Below are positions 18,089 to 28,503 of a stretch of 64,000 nt of DNA, in pieces. A program made the translations under genes and the position numbers. Below the pieces are notes generated by a model that ran no database searches, was not told the origin of the DNA, and saw only the letters and a list, made by a program, of their open reading frames with translations. Each line of letters starts with the position of its first letter. Within the stretch, counting starts at the first letter, position 1. The DNA is from Martinezella rhizogenes (GTDB lineage Bacteria > Pseudomonadota > Alphaproteobacteria > Rhizobiales > Rhizobiaceae). The stretch covers positions 744,001 through 808,000 of the forward strand of contig NZ_SGNY01000001.1 in the NCBI RefSeq assembly GCF_007002745.1, given 5' to 3'.

Positions 18089-18856
18089 ATGGCATTGCCC
18101 GATTTTTCTATGCGCCAGCTTCTGGAAGCTGGTGTTCACTTCGGCCACCAGACGCACCGCTGGAACCCGAAGATGAAGCCGTACATCTTCGGCGACCGTA
18201 ACAACATCCACATCATCGACCTGGCTCAGACCGTTCCGATGCTGTCGCGCGCCCTTCAGGTCGTGTCCGACACCGTTGCCCGTGGCGGCCGCGTTCTGTT
18301 CGTTGGCACCAAGCGCCAGGCGTCGGAAATCATCGCCGACAGCGCAAAGCGTTCGGCCCAGTATTACGTCAACTCCCGCTGGCTCGGCGGCATGATGACC
18401 AACTGGAAGACCATTTCGAACTCGATCCAGCGTCTGCGCAAGGTTGACGAAATCCTCAACTCGGAAGGCTCCGGCTATTCCAAGAAGGAACGCCTGAACC
18501 TTGAGCGCGAGCGCGAAAAGCTTGAAAAGGCTCTCGGCGGTATCCGCGATATGGGCGGCGTTCCGGACCTGATGTTCATCATCGACACCAACAAGGAAAA
18601 GATCGCGATCGAAGAAGCCAAGCGTCTTGGCATTCCGGTTGTTGCGATCATCGACAGCAACTGCGACCCGGATCACATCGACTACCCGATCCCCGGTAAC
18701 GACGACGCATCGCGCGCCATCTCGCTTTATTGCGACCTGATCGCCCGCGCTGCCATCGACGGTATCGCACGTCAGCAGGGCGCTTCCGGCCGCGACATCG
18801 GCGCTGCTGAAGAAGCTCCGATCGAGCCCGCTCTCGAAGACGAGGCTGGCGCCTGA
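18089..18856 (+). CDS. rpsB: 30S ribosomal protein S2
   Basis: 255 residues, full length for S2. The start [20 protein letters not shown] and the [13 protein letters not shown] and [11 protein letters not shown] segments are diagnostic. S2 binds late on the back of the 30S subunit. The C-terminal tail is acidic ([15 protein letters not shown]). An AAGGAG lies 7 bases before the ATG. It begins the conserved rpsB-tsf-pyrH-frr-uppS-cdsA-rseP-bamA order, although a strong hairpin separates it from tsf here. Confidence 0.98.
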   Translation: MALPDFSMRQLLEAGVHFGHQTHRWNPKMKPYIFGDRNNIHIIDLAQTVPMLSRALQVVSDTVARGGRVLFVGTKRQASEIIADSAKRSAQYYVNSRWLGGMMTNWKTISNSIQRLRKVDEILNSEGSGYSKKERLNLEREREKLEKALGGIRDMGGVPDLMFIIDTNKEKIAIEEAKRLGIPVVAIIDSNCDPDHIDYPIPGNDDASRAISLYCDLIARAAIDGIARQQGASGRDIGAAEEAPIEPALEDEAGA

Positions 18857-19218
18857 TTTAGGCCCTGTCTGGCGGCGATTTCTTGATCGCCGTCTCCTCG
18901 ACCAGGATATGACAAGGCCGTCAAAGACCTTCAATGGGTTGACGGCCTTGTTCGTTTCATACCGCTCCGTCTCGGTTTTTACGAAGCTGTCGGCGTCTGA
19001 TGTGGTTGAAACGGAAAGCAGTCTTCATAACGCTGTCACACTTCGGCGGCACCCATCATTTCGATGTATGGAGACGCCGCAGCACTTGGGAATGCGCATA
19101 CCCCTTTCCTGAAATCCTCTCCGGTTTCAAAGGGTGTGCGGCCGGGTACACTCATCACCCAGAAATTCGGCACGGCAAATTCAGCCGGCTGACCGATCGA
19201 ACCGATAAGAGGCAAACA
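18857..19218 (+). other. rpsB-tsf intergenic region
   Basis: A 362-bp gap with a strong hairpin at 18912-18951 and then about 265 bp before tsf. The second part presumably holds a separate tsf promoter and leader, but I could not place it with confidence. No gene seen. Confidence 0.5.
18912..18951 (+). terminator. Terminator/attenuator hairpin after rpsB
   Basis: A perfect 13-bp inverted repeat (ACAAGGCCGTCAA / TTGACGGCCTTGT) with a 14-nt loop, followed by TCGTTTC. It starts 55 bases after the rpsB stop. The T-run is poor, so it may be partial attenuation or an mRNA-stabilising hairpin. Confidence 0.65.
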
Positions 19219-20145
19219 ATGACCGAAATCACAGCCGCAATGGTGAAGGAACTGCGCGAGAAATCCGGCGCAGGCATGATGGACTGCAAGAAGGCTCTTG
19301 CTGAAACCAATGGCGACATGGAAGCGGCGATCGACTGGCTGCGCGCCAAGGGCATCGCAAAGGCCGACAAGAAGTCCGGCCGCACGGCTGCCGAAGGTCT
19401 GATCGGCGTCGCCACCATGGGTCACAAGGCTGTTGTTGTCGAACTCAACTCCGAGACCGACTTCGTTGCCCGTAACGACGCGTTCCAGGATCTCATCCGC
19501 GGTATCGCCCAGGTTGCCCTCACCACCGACGGCACCGTTGAGGCTGTTTCCGCCGCCAACTACCCGGCGACCGGCAAGAACGTTTCCGACAGCATCAAGG
19601 ACGCCATCGCCACCATCGGTGAAAACATGACGCTGCGCCGTTCCGCAGCGCTTGAAGTTCCGCACGGCGTTGTCGCGACCTACGTCCACAACGCTGCCGG
19701 CGACGGCATCGGCAAGCTCGGCGTTCTCGTTGCCCTGAAGTCGGAAGGCGACAAGGCTGTCCTGAACTCGATCGGCCGTCAGGTTGCCATGCACATTGCT
19801 GCAACCAACCCGCTCGCCATCCGCGCTGAAGAAGTTGACGCCGCTGTTGCTGAACGCGAACGCAACGTCTTCATCGAGCAGGCCCGCGAATCCGGCAAGC
19901 CGGAAGCCATCATCGAAAAGATGGTTGATGGCCGCATGCGCAAGTTCTTCGAAGAGGTCGCCCTTCTGTCGCAGGCTTTCGTCATCAACCCCGACATCAC
20001 TGTCGGTGCTGCCGTCAAGGAAGCTGAAAAGGAAGCTGGCGCTTCCATCGAAGTGACCGGCATGGTTCGTCTGCTGCTCGGCGAAGGCGTCGAGAAGGAA
20101 GAAAGCGATTTCGCAGCAGAAGTCGCCGCAGTCGCCAAGGGCTGA
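19219..20145 (+). CDS. tsf: Translation elongation factor Ts
   Basis: 308 residues. EF-Ts is the nucleotide exchange factor for EF-Tu. The N-terminal UBA-like domain ([23 protein letters not shown]) and the TDFVAR motif ([19 protein letters not shown]) are diagnostic. The ATG at 19219 is used; an open upstream extension to 19000 has no EF-Ts homology. It is followed by a hairpin before pyrH. Confidence 0.98.
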   Translation: MTEITAAMVKELREKSGAGMMDCKKALAETNGDMEAAIDWLRAKGIAKADKKSGRTAAEGLIGVATMGHKAVVVELNSETDFVARNDAFQDLIRGIAQVALTTDGTVEAVSAANYPATGKNVSDSIKDAIATIGENMTLRRSAALEVPHGVVATYVHNAAGDGIGKLGVLVALKSEGDKAVLNSIGRQVAMHIAATNPLAIRAEEVDAAVAERERNVFIEQARESGKPEAIIEKMVDGRMRKFFEEVALLSQAFVINPDITVGAAVKEAEKEAGASIEVTGMVRLLLGEGVEKEESDFAAEVAAVAKG

Positions 20146-20175
20146 TTATATTTACCCAATCTTGGGAAAACGGGA

Positions 20176-20201
20176 GGGCATCGCGTGACAACGCGGTGCC
20201 C
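20176..20201 (+). terminator. Hairpin between tsf and pyrH
   Basis: GGGCATCGCGT / ACGCGGTGCCC form an 11-bp stem with one mismatch and a GACA loop, followed by TTCGTGT. It could reduce read-through into pyrH. Confidence 0.55.
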
Positions 20202-20242
20202 TTCGTGTATCCGCGTTTCGGTTACATTTCCGAGGAGTCATG

Positions 20243-20965
20243 ATGTCTTCCAAGCCGATCTACAAACGTGTTCTTCTCAAGGCTTCCGGTGAAGCCCTTA
20301 TGGGTGATCAGGGTTTCGGTATCGATGTGGCGGTGGCTGACCGGATCGCCTCCGATATTGCCGAGGCAAGGGCGATGGGCGTTGAAGTCGGCGTCGTCGT
20401 CGGCGGCGGCAATATTTTCCGCGGCGTGGCCGTGGCATCCAAGGGTGGCGATCGCGTCACCGGCGACCATATGGGCATGCTGGCAACCGTCATCAATGCA
20501 CTGGCGCTCGCAACCTCGCTGCGCAAGCTCAGCATCGACACCGTCGTTCTCTCCGCAATCGCCATGCCTGAAATCTGTGAGAGCTTCTCGCAGCGTGCTG
20601 CTCTTCACCATCTTGCGCAGGGTCGCGTGGTGATTTTTGCCGGCGGCACCGGCAACCCGTTCTTCACCACCGATTCCGCCGCGGCGCTGCGCGCTGCCGA
20701 AATGGGTGCAGAGGCGATCTTCAAGGGTACCCAGGTGGACGGCATCTATTCCGCCGATCCGAAGAAGGACCCGACTGCCACCCGTTTCGACGAGCTGACC
20801 CATAGCGAAGTGCTCGGCAAGGGCCTTGCGGTGATGGATATCGCGGCTGTGGCACTTGCCCGCGAAAACCATATCCCGATCATTGTCTTCTCGATCCACG
20901 AGAAGGGCGGTTTCGCACAGATATTGACCGGCGGCGGCCGCAAGACCATCGTGCACGACAAGTAA
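20243..20965 (+). CDS. pyrH: Uridylate kinase (UMP kinase)
   Basis: 240 residues. PyrH phosphorylates UMP to UDP and belongs to the amino acid kinase fold, not the P-loop kinases. Diagnostic segments are YKRVLLKASGEALMGDQGFG, VVVGGGNIFRG, GGTGNPFFTTDSAAALRA and GTQVDGIYSADPKKDPTATR. Two ATGs overlap at 20240 and 20243. The second is preferred because GAGGAG at 20232-20237 is only 2 bases from the first but 5 from the second. It lies between tsf and frr as in most bacteria. Confidence 0.97.
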   Translation: MSSKPIYKRVLLKASGEALMGDQGFGIDVAVADRIASDIAEARAMGVEVGVVVGGGNIFRGVAVASKGGDRVTGDHMGMLATVINALALATSLRKLSIDTVVLSAIAMPEICESFSQRAALHHLAQGRVVIFAGGTGNPFFTTDSAAALRAAEMGAEAIFKGTQVDGIYSADPKKDPTATRFDELTHSEVLGKGLAVMDIAAVALARENHIPIIVFSIHEKGGFAQILTGGGRKTIVHDK

Positions 20966-21032
20966 TCAAAAAAACATGCCGCCCCCCGGGGCGAATTCCG
21001 GCCGCTATGGCCGACAGAGATGGAGTATCTAG

Positions 21033-21590
21033 ATGAGTGGTATTGACCTCAACGATATCAAGCGCCGCATGGATGGCGCCATCAATGCGTTCAAGAGCGA
21101 TATAGCATCGCTGCGCACCGGTCGTGCTTCGGCCAACATTCTCGACCCGGTGACCATCGAGGCCTATGGCTCGCGTGTGCCGCTCAACCAGGTGGCAAAC
21201 ATCACCGTTCCCGAGCCGCGCATGCTTGGCGTCAACATCTGGGACAAGTCGATGGTCAATGCCGTCGACCGCGCCATTCGCGAATCCAATCTCGGCCTGA
21301 ACCCGATCGTCGACGGCCAGAACCTGCGAATTCCGCTGCCTGAACTCAACGAAGAGCGCCGCAAATCACTCGTCAAGGTGGCTCACGACTATGCCGAAAA
21401 AGCCAAGGTGGCGATTCGCCATGTGCGCCGCGACGGCATGGATGGCCTGAAAAAAGCCGAAAAGGACGGTGACATCGGTCAGGACGAAAGCCGCGGACAG
21501 TCCGAAAAGGTCCAGAAAATGACCGACGACACGATTTCCGAGATTGAACGCTTGCTTGGCGAGAAGGAAAGGGAAATCATGCAGGTCTAA
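21033..21590 (+). CDS. frr: Ribosome recycling factor
   Basis: 185 residues, the standard RRF length. RRF splits post-termination ribosomes together with EF-G. The sequence shows [37 protein letters not shown] and [20 protein letters not shown], all family hallmarks. It follows pyrH by 67 bases. Confidence 0.98.
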   Translation: MSGIDLNDIKRRMDGAINAFKSDIASLRTGRASANILDPVTIEAYGSRVPLNQVANITVPEPRMLGVNIWDKSMVNAVDRAIRESNLGLNPIVDGQNLRIPLPELNEERRKSLVKVAHDYAEKAKVAIRHVRRDGMDGLKKAEKDGDIGQDESRGQSEKVQKMTDDTISEIERLLGEKEREIMQV

Positions 21591-21654
21591 TATCCCTTGT
21601 GATAGACCTGTATTTTATTCGTTTTAATTTCGCACTGCCTGTTACTGGATCGAT

Positions 21655-22398
21655 ATGCCGACGACGACACGTTCCTCAATACCCGAGCACGTCGCCATCA
21701 TCATGGATGGAAATGGGCGTTGGGCAAAACAGTGCGGTCTTCCGCGCGTAATGGGGCATCGCCGCGGGGTTGAGGCCGTGCGCGAAACCGTGCGTGCGGC
21801 CGGCGACTGCGGCATCCGCTATCTCACGCTGTTTGCTTTCTCCTCGGAAAACTGGCGCAGGCCGGAATCCGAGGTGAGCGATCTTATGGGGCTTCTGAAG
21901 GCCTTCATCCGGCGCGACCTTGCGGAACTGCATCGTGAAAACGTCCGTGTGCGCATCATCGGCGACCGGCAGGGCCTGAAAAACGACATCCGCTGCCTTC
22001 TTGAAGAAGCCGAACAGATGACGGCTGACAACACCAAGTTGACGCTGGTAATCGCCTTCAATTACGGTAGCCGTGACGAGATTACCCGCGCCACCATGGC
22101 GATTGCCCGCGATGTCGCCGAAGGCCGGCTGGATGCGGCATCGATCACGCCGGAGATGATCTCGGCGAGACTTGATACGTGCGGAATGCCGGATCCCGAT
22201 CTCATCATCCGCACCAGCGGCGAAGAACGCCTGTCGAATTTCCTGCTCTGGCAGGCGGCCTATTCCGAGTTCCTGTTCGTTCCGGAATACTGGCCCGACT
22301 TCGACCGGCAGCTGTTCTTTTCTGCAATCGAGCAATATGCAACGCGTAATCGCCGTTTCGGCGCCATCGCCGAGCCGGTTGCCGTGGCAGGCGCCTGA
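21655..22398 (+). CDS. uppS: Isoprenyl transferase (undecaprenyl diphosphate synthase)
   Basis: 247 residues of the cis-prenyltransferase family. It condenses isopentenyl diphosphate units onto farnesyl diphosphate to form the C55 lipid carrier for peptidoglycan and O-antigen. [15 protein letters not shown] carries the catalytic Asp18, and the C-terminal [20 protein letters not shown] binds pyrophosphate. The stop overlaps the cdsA start by one base (TGATG). Confidence 0.97.
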   Translation: MPTTTRSSIPEHVAIIMDGNGRWAKQCGLPRVMGHRRGVEAVRETVRAAGDCGIRYLTLFAFSSENWRRPESEVSDLMGLLKAFIRRDLAELHRENVRVRIIGDRQGLKNDIRCLLEEAEQMTADNTKLTLVIAFNYGSRDEITRATMAIARDVAEGRLDAASITPEMISARLDTCGMPDPDLIIRTSGEERLSNFLLWQAAYSEFLFVPEYWPDFDRQLFFSAIEQYATRNRRFGAIAEPVAVAGA

Positions 22399-23231
22399 TG
22401 AGCCGTGAACTCAGACTGCGGATCGTGTCCGCAATCGTCATGGCGGCGGTCATATTGGCCGCCACCTGGTATGGCGGCATCCTGTTCCGCATCGTGGCCG
22501 GTCTTCTGGCGATCCTCATCTATTATGAGTGGTCGACGATTACCCGGCTGTCCGAAACCAACTCCACCGGCAATGCCTGGGGCTGGTTTGCGGTTGCCGT
22601 CATCGCCGGCAACACGATTTTTGGCGAACCTTCGCTTGATCTGCCGCTGCTGTCGGGCTTTACGCTGACGGCAGCACTTTTCCCCGTTCTGCGCGGCAGG
22701 AACTGGTGGCTGGTGGGCGGCATCATCTATGCCGGGCTCAGCGGCATTTCGCTGGCTGCCATTCGTGGCGACGAGTTGACCGGCTTCGTCTCCATCCTGT
22801 TCATTTTCGCCGTTGTCTGGTCGACGGATATTCTTGCTTATTTCGTCGGACGCGCCATTGGCGGGCCAAAGCTCGCGCCGGCGATTTCTCCCGGCAAGAC
22901 CTGGTCCGGAGCGATTGGTGGCGCCGTGGCCGCGCTGATCGGCGGCGGTGCGGTATCGCTCGCTTATCACGGCAGGATCAGTCTGCTGGTACTCGGGCTG
23001 GCGCTTATCCTCTCCGTTTTCAGCCAGATTGGCGATCTTTTCGAATCCTTCGTGAAACGGCGTTTCCAGGTCAAGGATTCCAGCCATCTCATCCCGGGCC
23101 ATGGTGGCTTCATGGACCGTGTTGACGGTCTTGTTTTCGCCTGCTTTACGGTATTCCTCATTGCTTTCGTGCATGCGGCGGCAACCGGCGACGTGCCCGG
23201 ATCGGGCGGCGGTCTCCTGCCGGGCTTTTAA
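22398..23231 (+). CDS. cdsA: Phosphatidate cytidylyltransferase
   Basis: 277 residues, polytopic with about eight hydrophobic segments. It makes CDP-diacylglycerol from CTP and phosphatidate, the branch point for all phospholipids. The C-terminal CDP-diglyceride synthetase signature is clear: FESFVKRRFQVKDSSHLIPG followed by HGGFMDRVDG, with the catalytic aspartates. Translationally coupled to uppS by a 1-base overlap. Confidence 0.97.
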   Translation: MSRELRLRIVSAIVMAAVILAATWYGGILFRIVAGLLAILIYYEWSTITRLSETNSTGNAWGWFAVAVIAGNTIFGEPSLDLPLLSGFTLTAALFPVLRGRNWWLVGGIIYAGLSGISLAAIRGDELTGFVSILFIFAVVWSTDILAYFVGRAIGGPKLAPAISPGKTWSGAIGGAVAALIGGGAVSLAYHGRISLLVLGLALILSVFSQIGDLFESFVKRRFQVKDSSHLIPGHGGFMDRVDGLVFACFTVFLIAFVHAAATGDVPGSGGGLLPGF

Positions 23232-23268
23232 GCGGCACGAAAGGTCACGACATAAAGGGCAGATTGTC

Positions 23269-24402
23269 ATGAACACAGTAATGGCGGCGACCGGTTTTCT
23301 GACCGGCTACATCGTGCCCTTCATCCTGGTGCTTTCCCTGCTCGTTTTCGTCCATGAAATGGGCCATTATCTCGTCGGCCGCTGGAGCGGCATTCGCTCC
23401 ACCGCATTCTCCATCGGCTTCGGCCCGGAGCTGATCGGCTTTACCGACCGGCATGGCACGCGCTGGAAGATTTCCGCGATCCCTCTCGGCGGCTACGTCA
23501 AGTTCTTCGGCGACGAAGATGCCGCGAGCAAGCCGGACAGTTCCGGCATGTCGCATATGTCGCTCGAGGAAAGGGCGCAGACACTTGCCGGCGCAAAATT
23601 GTGGAAGCGGGCGGCAACGGTTGCGGCGGGGCCCATCGCCAACTTCATCCTGGCGATTCTCATCTTTGCGGTTCTGTTCGGTGTTTATGGCCGGATGATC
23701 GCCGATCCTGTCGTGGCCGAGGTGCGTGAAAACAGCGCTGCCGCAGCGGCAGGCGTGCGCCCTGGCGACCGTCTGGTGGCGATCGACGGTGAAAAGGTCA
23801 TGACTTTCGAGGATGTCCGTCGTTACGTCGGCATCCGGCCGGGCACGCCGATCACCGTGACTGTCGAGAGGGCAGGCGAGGAGCTGAAGCTGCCGATGGT
23901 GCCGACCCGCACCGAGACGACGGACCAGTTCGGCAATAAGCTGGAAATGGGCATCATCGGCATCGTCACCGACCAGACCAGTGGCAACTTCCGTCATATT
24001 GAATATTCGACGTCTGAGGCCCTGCTTGAGGGCGTGCGGGAGACGGGCCACGTCATCACCGGCACCTTCAACTATATCGGCAATCTCGTGACCGGCCGCA
24101 TGAATGCCGATCAGCTGGGTGGTCCGGTCCGCGTTGCGCAGGCATCCGGCCAGATGGCAACGCTCGGCATCGCCGCCGTCATCCAGCTCGCCGCCGTGCT
24201 TTCAGTGTCGATCGGACTTCTCAACCTGATGCCTGTTCCGGTTTTGGACGGTGGACACCTGGTGTTTTATGCCATCGAGGCCATTCGCGGCAGGCCGCTT
24301 GGCGCCGGAGCGCAGGAAGTTGCCTTCCGTATCGGCATGGCGATGATTCTGGGACTTATGGTTTTTGCAACATGGAATGATATCAGCAGCTTGATCGGCT
24401 GA
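23269..24402 (+). CDS. rseP: RIP site-2 metalloprotease RseP
   Basis: 377 residues from ATG 23269; the open frame continues upstream inside cdsA but without homology. HEMGH at residues 29-33 in the first membrane helix is the zinc site. A PDZ domain follows (about residues 130-205: VAEVRENSAAAAAGVRPGDR), and NLMPVPVLDGGHL near residue 327 provides the third metal ligand. This inner-membrane protease cleaves anti-sigma factors and remnant signal peptides. Only one clear PDZ is visible, against two in E. coli RseP, which is usual for alphaproteobacteria. Upstream of bamA as expected. Confidence 0.95.
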   Translation: MNTVMAATGFLTGYIVPFILVLSLLVFVHEMGHYLVGRWSGIRSTAFSIGFGPELIGFTDRHGTRWKISAIPLGGYVKFFGDEDAASKPDSSGMSHMSLEERAQTLAGAKLWKRAATVAAGPIANFILAILIFAVLFGVYGRMIADPVVAEVRENSAAAAAGVRPGDRLVAIDGEKVMTFEDVRRYVGIRPGTPITVTVERAGEELKLPMVPTRTETTDQFGNKLEMGIIGIVTDQTSGNFRHIEYSTSEALLEGVRETGHVITGTFNYIGNLVTGRMNADQLGGPVRVAQASGQMATLGIAAVIQLAAVLSVSIGLLNLMPVPVLDGGHLVFYAIEAIRGRPLGAGAQEVAFRIGMAMILGLMVFATWNDISSLIG

Positions 24403-24601
24403 GGATTGTGTTTTAACGGTTTTGTTAGGGGCTTGTTTACCTTGTTTTTATGCCGAAGTGGCGAATGAGCCACTCTGGATGACGAAGTAAACAGAATTTA
24501 ACGTTCTGACTTGCTTGTAGGGGAAAAGCAGGTAAAACGACGCACATGGCCGGAGTCGGGTTCCGCCCGCTGAGGGACAACGTAAAAAGGTAAGATTTGA
24601 A

Positions 24602-26926
24602 ATGAAGGCTGGTTCAAGATTTTTGAACGCTGTGTCGGCGGTTGCGCTGTCTGCTGGTGTTTCTTCGGTTGCGGGCCTTGGCGTGCTTGCCTCTGCTGGT
24701 GCTGCAAATGCAGCCGTTATCAGCAAGATCGATGTTCGCGGGGCCGAGAGGTCCGGTGCGGACTCCGTGCGTTCCAACATCACCATTGCGCCGGGTAAAA
24801 ACTTTTCCAATTCGGATATCGATGAATCGGTGAAGCGTCTTTACGCCACCGGTTACTTCTCGAATGTCTCCATGCGCGTTTCCGGCAGCACGCTGGTCGT
24901 AACCGTCAACGAGAACCAGCTGGTCAACCAGGTTGTCTTCAACGGTAACCGAAAGATCAAGGACGACAAGCTCGTTGGCATCGTGCAGACCCAGTCGCTC
25001 GGCCCGTTCAATCAGGCGATCGTGACTGCGGATATCGCCCGCATCAAGGAAGCTTATGCCGCAATCGGCCGCAGCGACGTCGAAATCACCACGCAGACCG
25101 TTTCCGTCGGTCAGGGCCGTGTGAACATCGCTTTCGTCATCAACGAAGGTGAGCGCACCAAGATCGGCCGCATCGATTTCGTCGGCAACAATTCCTATAG
25201 CGACGGTCGTCTGGCCGCCGTCATCAATACCAAGAAGTCCAACATGCTGTCGTTCCTGACACGTAAGGACGTCTATAACGAGGACAAGCTGCGCGCCGAC
25301 GAAGAGGCGCTGCGCCAGTTCTATTACAACCGCGGTTATGCCGACTTCCGGGTCGTGTCGTCCGACGCTGTACTGGATGAGTCCAAGAACGAATACACCA
25401 TCTCCATCACGGTGGATGAAGGCAAGAAATACGACTTCGGCAACGTCACTGTCGAATCGACTGTTCCGGGTGTCGATGGTTCTGAACTGCAGGGTCTCGT
25501 TGAAACCCGCCAGGGCGCCAGCTACAGCGCCAAGGAAGTTCAGCAGAGCATGGAAGCGATTTCCAAGCGCGTTGCCGGCGAAGGTTATCCCTTTGCCCGC
25601 GTAACGCCGCGCGGTGACCGCGATATGTCCGGCAACACTATCGGTGTGACCTATATCGTCGACCAGGGCGAACGCGCCTATGTCGAGCGTATCGAAATCC
25701 GCGGCAACACCCGTACGCGTGACTATGTCATCCGCCGCGAATTCGATATTTCCGAAGGCGATGCATTCAACCAGACGGTCATCACGGCGGCAAAGCGTCG
25801 TCTTGAAGCGCTCGGTTATTTCTCGAAGGTCAACATCTCGACCGCCGGCGGCAGCGCGCCTGACCGCGTTGTCATCGTTGTCGACGTTGAGGATCAATCG
25901 ACGGGTTCGTTCGGTATCGGTGCTGGTTATTCGCAGAACGACGGCGTTCTGCTTGAAGCATCCATCGAAGAAAAGAACTTCCTCGGCCGCGGCCAGTACA
26001 TCCGTCTCGCTGCCGGTGCGGGCGAAGACGATGCGCGCAGCTACACGCTGTCCTTCACCGAGCCGTATTTCCTTGGCTACCGTCTGGCCGCAGGTTTCGA
26101 TCTGTTCAAGAGCCAGAGCCGCAGCGAAGACTATTACGATTACGACGAACAGGGCTTCGCGCTGCGTGTGACCGCGCCGATCACCGAAGACCTCTCGACG
26201 ACGTTCAAGTATACTTACAAGCAGATCAATTATGATGGGGAAGGCGATTGGGAAAACAATTCCAATCTTGCAGAGCCATATCAGGCGCTGATTAAAGGTG
26301 GTGACTGGACGCAGTCCATCATCTCCAACACGCTGAACTACAATACGCTCGACGACCGCAACATGCCGCGCGAAGGCTGGCAGGCTGCCCTGACGAACGA
26401 ATTTGCAGGCCTCGGTGGCGATTCCGAATATTACAAGATCTACGCCAAGGCGCGCTTCTTCTACACGCTGTCGGACGAGTACGATGTTATCGGCTCGATC
26501 ACCGGTCAGGCGGGTCATGTTATGCCGACGGGCGACAATCTGCTGGTATTCGATCAGTTCAAGTTCGGTGGCCGTCAGGTTCGCGGCTTCAAGAACGACG
26601 GTATCGGCCCGCGCATTGGTTCTGACTCCATCGGCGGCACGACCTACTTCGCGGCCTCCGCTGAAGTCACTGCTCCGATGCCTGGCGTTCCGGAAGATTT
26701 CGGCCTGCGTCTGGCTGGTTTCGTCGATGCCGGCACCATGTATGGCAACAAGGTTTCTACGTCTCAGACTGTCCAGGATGACAACTCCATCCGCGCATCC
26801 GCTGGTATCGGCGTGATGTGGGCATCGCCCTTCGGTCCGATCCGTGTTGACTATGCTGTACCGATCGCCAAGGAAGACTACGACGAGGAACAGCGTTTCC
26901 GGTTTGGCATGTCCAACACTTTCTGA
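24602..26926 (+). CDS. bamA: Outer membrane protein assembly factor BamA
   Basis: 774 residues. A signal peptide (residues 1 to about 38, ending GAANAA) precedes five POTRA domains (about 40-420) and a C-terminal 16-strand Omp85 beta barrel. Barrel hallmarks include the GGRQVRGF loop (the VRGF motif of strand-lid lock) and the C-terminal beta-signal FRFGMSNTF ending in Phe. BamA is the essential core that inserts outer-membrane proteins. It follows rseP after a 199-bp gap that may hold its own promoter. Confidence 0.97.
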   Translation: MKAGSRFLNAVSAVALSAGVSSVAGLGVLASAGAANAAVISKIDVRGAERSGADSVRSNITIAPGKNFSNSDIDESVKRLYATGYFSNVSMRVSGSTLVVTVNENQLVNQVVFNGNRKIKDDKLVGIVQTQSLGPFNQAIVTADIARIKEAYAAIGRSDVEITTQTVSVGQGRVNIAFVINEGERTKIGRIDFVGNNSYSDGRLAAVINTKKSNMLSFLTRKDVYNEDKLRADEEALRQFYYNRGYADFRVVSSDAVLDESKNEYTISITVDEGKKYDFGNVTVESTVPGVDGSELQGLVETRQGASYSAKEVQQSMEAISKRVAGEGYPFARVTPRGDRDMSGNTIGVTYIVDQGERAYVERIEIRGNTRTRDYVIRREFDISEGDAFNQTVITAAKRRLEALGYFSKVNISTAGGSAPDRVVIVVDVEDQSTGSFGIGAGYSQNDGVLLEASIEEKNFLGRGQYIRLAAGAGEDDARSYTLSFTEPYFLGYRLAAGFDLFKSQSRSEDYYDYDEQGFALRVTAPITEDLSTTFKYTYKQINYDGEGDWENNSNLAEPYQALIKGGDWTQSIISNTLNYNTLDDRNMPREGWQAALTNEFAGLGGDSEYYKIYAKARFFYTLSDEYDVIGSITGQAGHVMPTGDNLLVFDQFKFGGRQVRGFKNDGIGPRIGSDSIGGTTYFAASAEVTAPMPGVPEDFGLRLAGFVDAGTMYGNKVSTSQTVQDDNSIRASAGIGVMWASPFGPIRVDYAVPIAKEDYDEEQRFRFGMSNTF

Positions 26927-26975
26927 TATCGGCAGTCCAGAACTGCAACTTTGAACGTTCTGGAGTTTCCGGCTA

Positions 26976-28043
26976 ATGGAATACAACGCCTTTTTTCCGC
27001 CCCATGATGGATTGCGATTGAAAGATATCGCAGACCGTTTTGGGGCGGAACTGTCTGATGAGGCGGCGGGTGAGCGGACTATCAGGTCTGTCGCGCCGGT
27101 CTACCGGGCAAAACCCGATCAGCTCTGCTATATTCTCTCCCGCAAGAACCGCGATGAGCTGGTAAGCTGCGAGGCTGGTGCCGTCATCTGCGACGCTGCG
27201 CTGGCGAATATGGTGCCGTCTCACATTCCCGCACTGATATCGAAAAATCCGCATACGCTTTTTGCGCAGGTGGGTGCGTTGCTGCATCCCTCCGCCATGC
27301 GGCCCGCGACGATTGCGCCGATGGAAGCCGAGATTTCTCCGGCTGCCCATGTTGATCCGTCGGCGAAGCTGGAAGCGGGCGTGATCGTTGAGCCACTCGC
27401 CGTCATTGGCGCAGGCGCTCACATTGGCGCGGGTACACGGATTGGCCCGGGTGTCATCATCGGGCCGCATGTGCAGGTTGGGCGTGATTGCACCATTTCC
27501 GGTGGCGCGAGCATTCTTGTCGCCCTCATCGGCAACAATGTGATTATCCATAATGGCGCGCGCATCGGTCAGGATGGGTTCGGTTACGCTCCCGGTCCCC
27601 GCGGCATGCTGAAAATCGTGCAGATCGGCCGCGTCATCATTCAGGACAATGTCGAGATCGGCGCCAATACCACGATCGATCGCGGCACCATGGATGACAC
27701 CGTCATCGGTGAAGGCACAAAGATCGACAATCAGGTCCAGATTGGTCACAACGTGCGCATCGGCCGCCATTGTGGCATCGTCAGCAAGGTCGGCATTGCG
27801 GGCAGCACCCGCATTGGCGATGGCGTGATGATCGGCGGTGCGGCGGGCGTTAATGGCCATATCACCATTGGTGACGGTGTGCAGATCGCAGCCATGAGTG
27901 GTGTGGTCGCCGATGTTCCGGCCGGCGCCCGTTATGGCGGAACGCCTGCACGCCCGATGAAATATTTCCTGCGCGACATGGCCGAAATTCTGGCACGCGC
28001 TGAAGCGCGTGATAAAAAAACAGGAGAAAAAAACAATGACTGA
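26976..28043 (+). CDS. lpxD: UDP-3-O-(3-hydroxyacyl)glucosamine N-acyltransferase LpxD
   Basis: 355 residues. LpxD adds the second acyl chain from acyl-ACP in lipid A synthesis. The N-terminal uridine-binding domain ([20 protein letters not shown]) precedes a left-handed beta helix of hexapeptide repeats (from about residue 110). The catalytic histidine is in [10 protein letters not shown], His258. It follows bamA by 49 bases and overlaps fabZ by 8 bases. Confidence 0.97.
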   Translation: MEYNAFFPPHDGLRLKDIADRFGAELSDEAAGERTIRSVAPVYRAKPDQLCYILSRKNRDELVSCEAGAVICDAALANMVPSHIPALISKNPHTLFAQVGALLHPSAMRPATIAPMEAEISPAAHVDPSAKLEAGVIVEPLAVIGAGAHIGAGTRIGPGVIIGPHVQVGRDCTISGGASILVALIGNNVIIHNGARIGQDGFGYAPGPRGMLKIVQIGRVIIQDNVEIGANTTIDRGTMDDTVIGEGTKIDNQVQIGHNVRIGRHCGIVSKVGIAGSTRIGDGVMIGGAAGVNGHITIGDGVQIAAMSGVVADVPAGARYGGTPARPMKYFLRDMAEILARAEARDKKTGEKNND

Positions 28044-28503
28044 AGAAACGAAGACGGCGCTCGGCGCGGCTGACATTCTGGAAGTCATGAAGCTTCTGCC
28101 GCATCGTTACCCGTTCTTGCTGATCGACAAGATCATCGATATCGATGGTAACAACTCGGCGACCGGCATTAAGAACGTCACGGTCAACGAACCGCATTTC
28201 ACCGGCCATTTTCCGGACCGGCCGATCATGCCAGGCGTTCTGATCGTCGAAGCCATGGCCCAGACGGCAGGTGCGATATGCGCTCGCAGTCAGGGCGAGG
28301 GCGGTCACCTGGTCTACTTCATGACAATCGACAATGCGCGTTTCCGCAAACCCGTTATCCCCGGCGACCGGCTGGAGATCCACGTCGTCAAGCAGCGTCA
28401 GCGCGGCAATGTGTTCAAATTCCATTGCGAGGCGAAGGTGGATGGCGCGCTGGTTGCGGAGGCTGATGTCGGTGCGATGATGATCCCCGAGGACCAGCAA
28501 TGA
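28036..28503 (+). CDS. fabZ: 3-hydroxyacyl-ACP dehydratase FabZ
   Basis: 155 residues from ATG 28036, with AGGAG 9 bases upstream inside the lpxD end. FabZ dehydrates beta-hydroxyacyl-ACP in fatty acid elongation and competes with lipid A synthesis for 3-hydroxyacyl-ACP. [14 protein letters not shown] and [20 protein letters not shown] supply the active-site His58 and Glu72. It overlaps lpxA by 4 bases, the conserved lpxD-fabZ-lpxA order. Confidence 0.97.
   Translation: MTEETKTALGAADILEVMKLLPHRYPFLLIDKIIDIDGNNSATGIKNVTVNEPHFTGHFPDRPIMPGVLIVEAMAQTAGAICARSQGEGGHLVYFMTIDNARFRKPVIPGDRLEIHVVKQRQRGNVFKFHCEAKVDGALVAEADVGAMMIPEDQQ

Noticed and set aside
19000-19218. N-terminal extension of EF-Ts
   Set aside because: 73 extra residues have no EF-Ts homology; ATG 19219 is the family start.
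24614-26986. 790-codon open frame antisense to bamA
   Set aside because: Fully inside bamA on the other strand; the product resembles no family and reflects GC-biased third positions.
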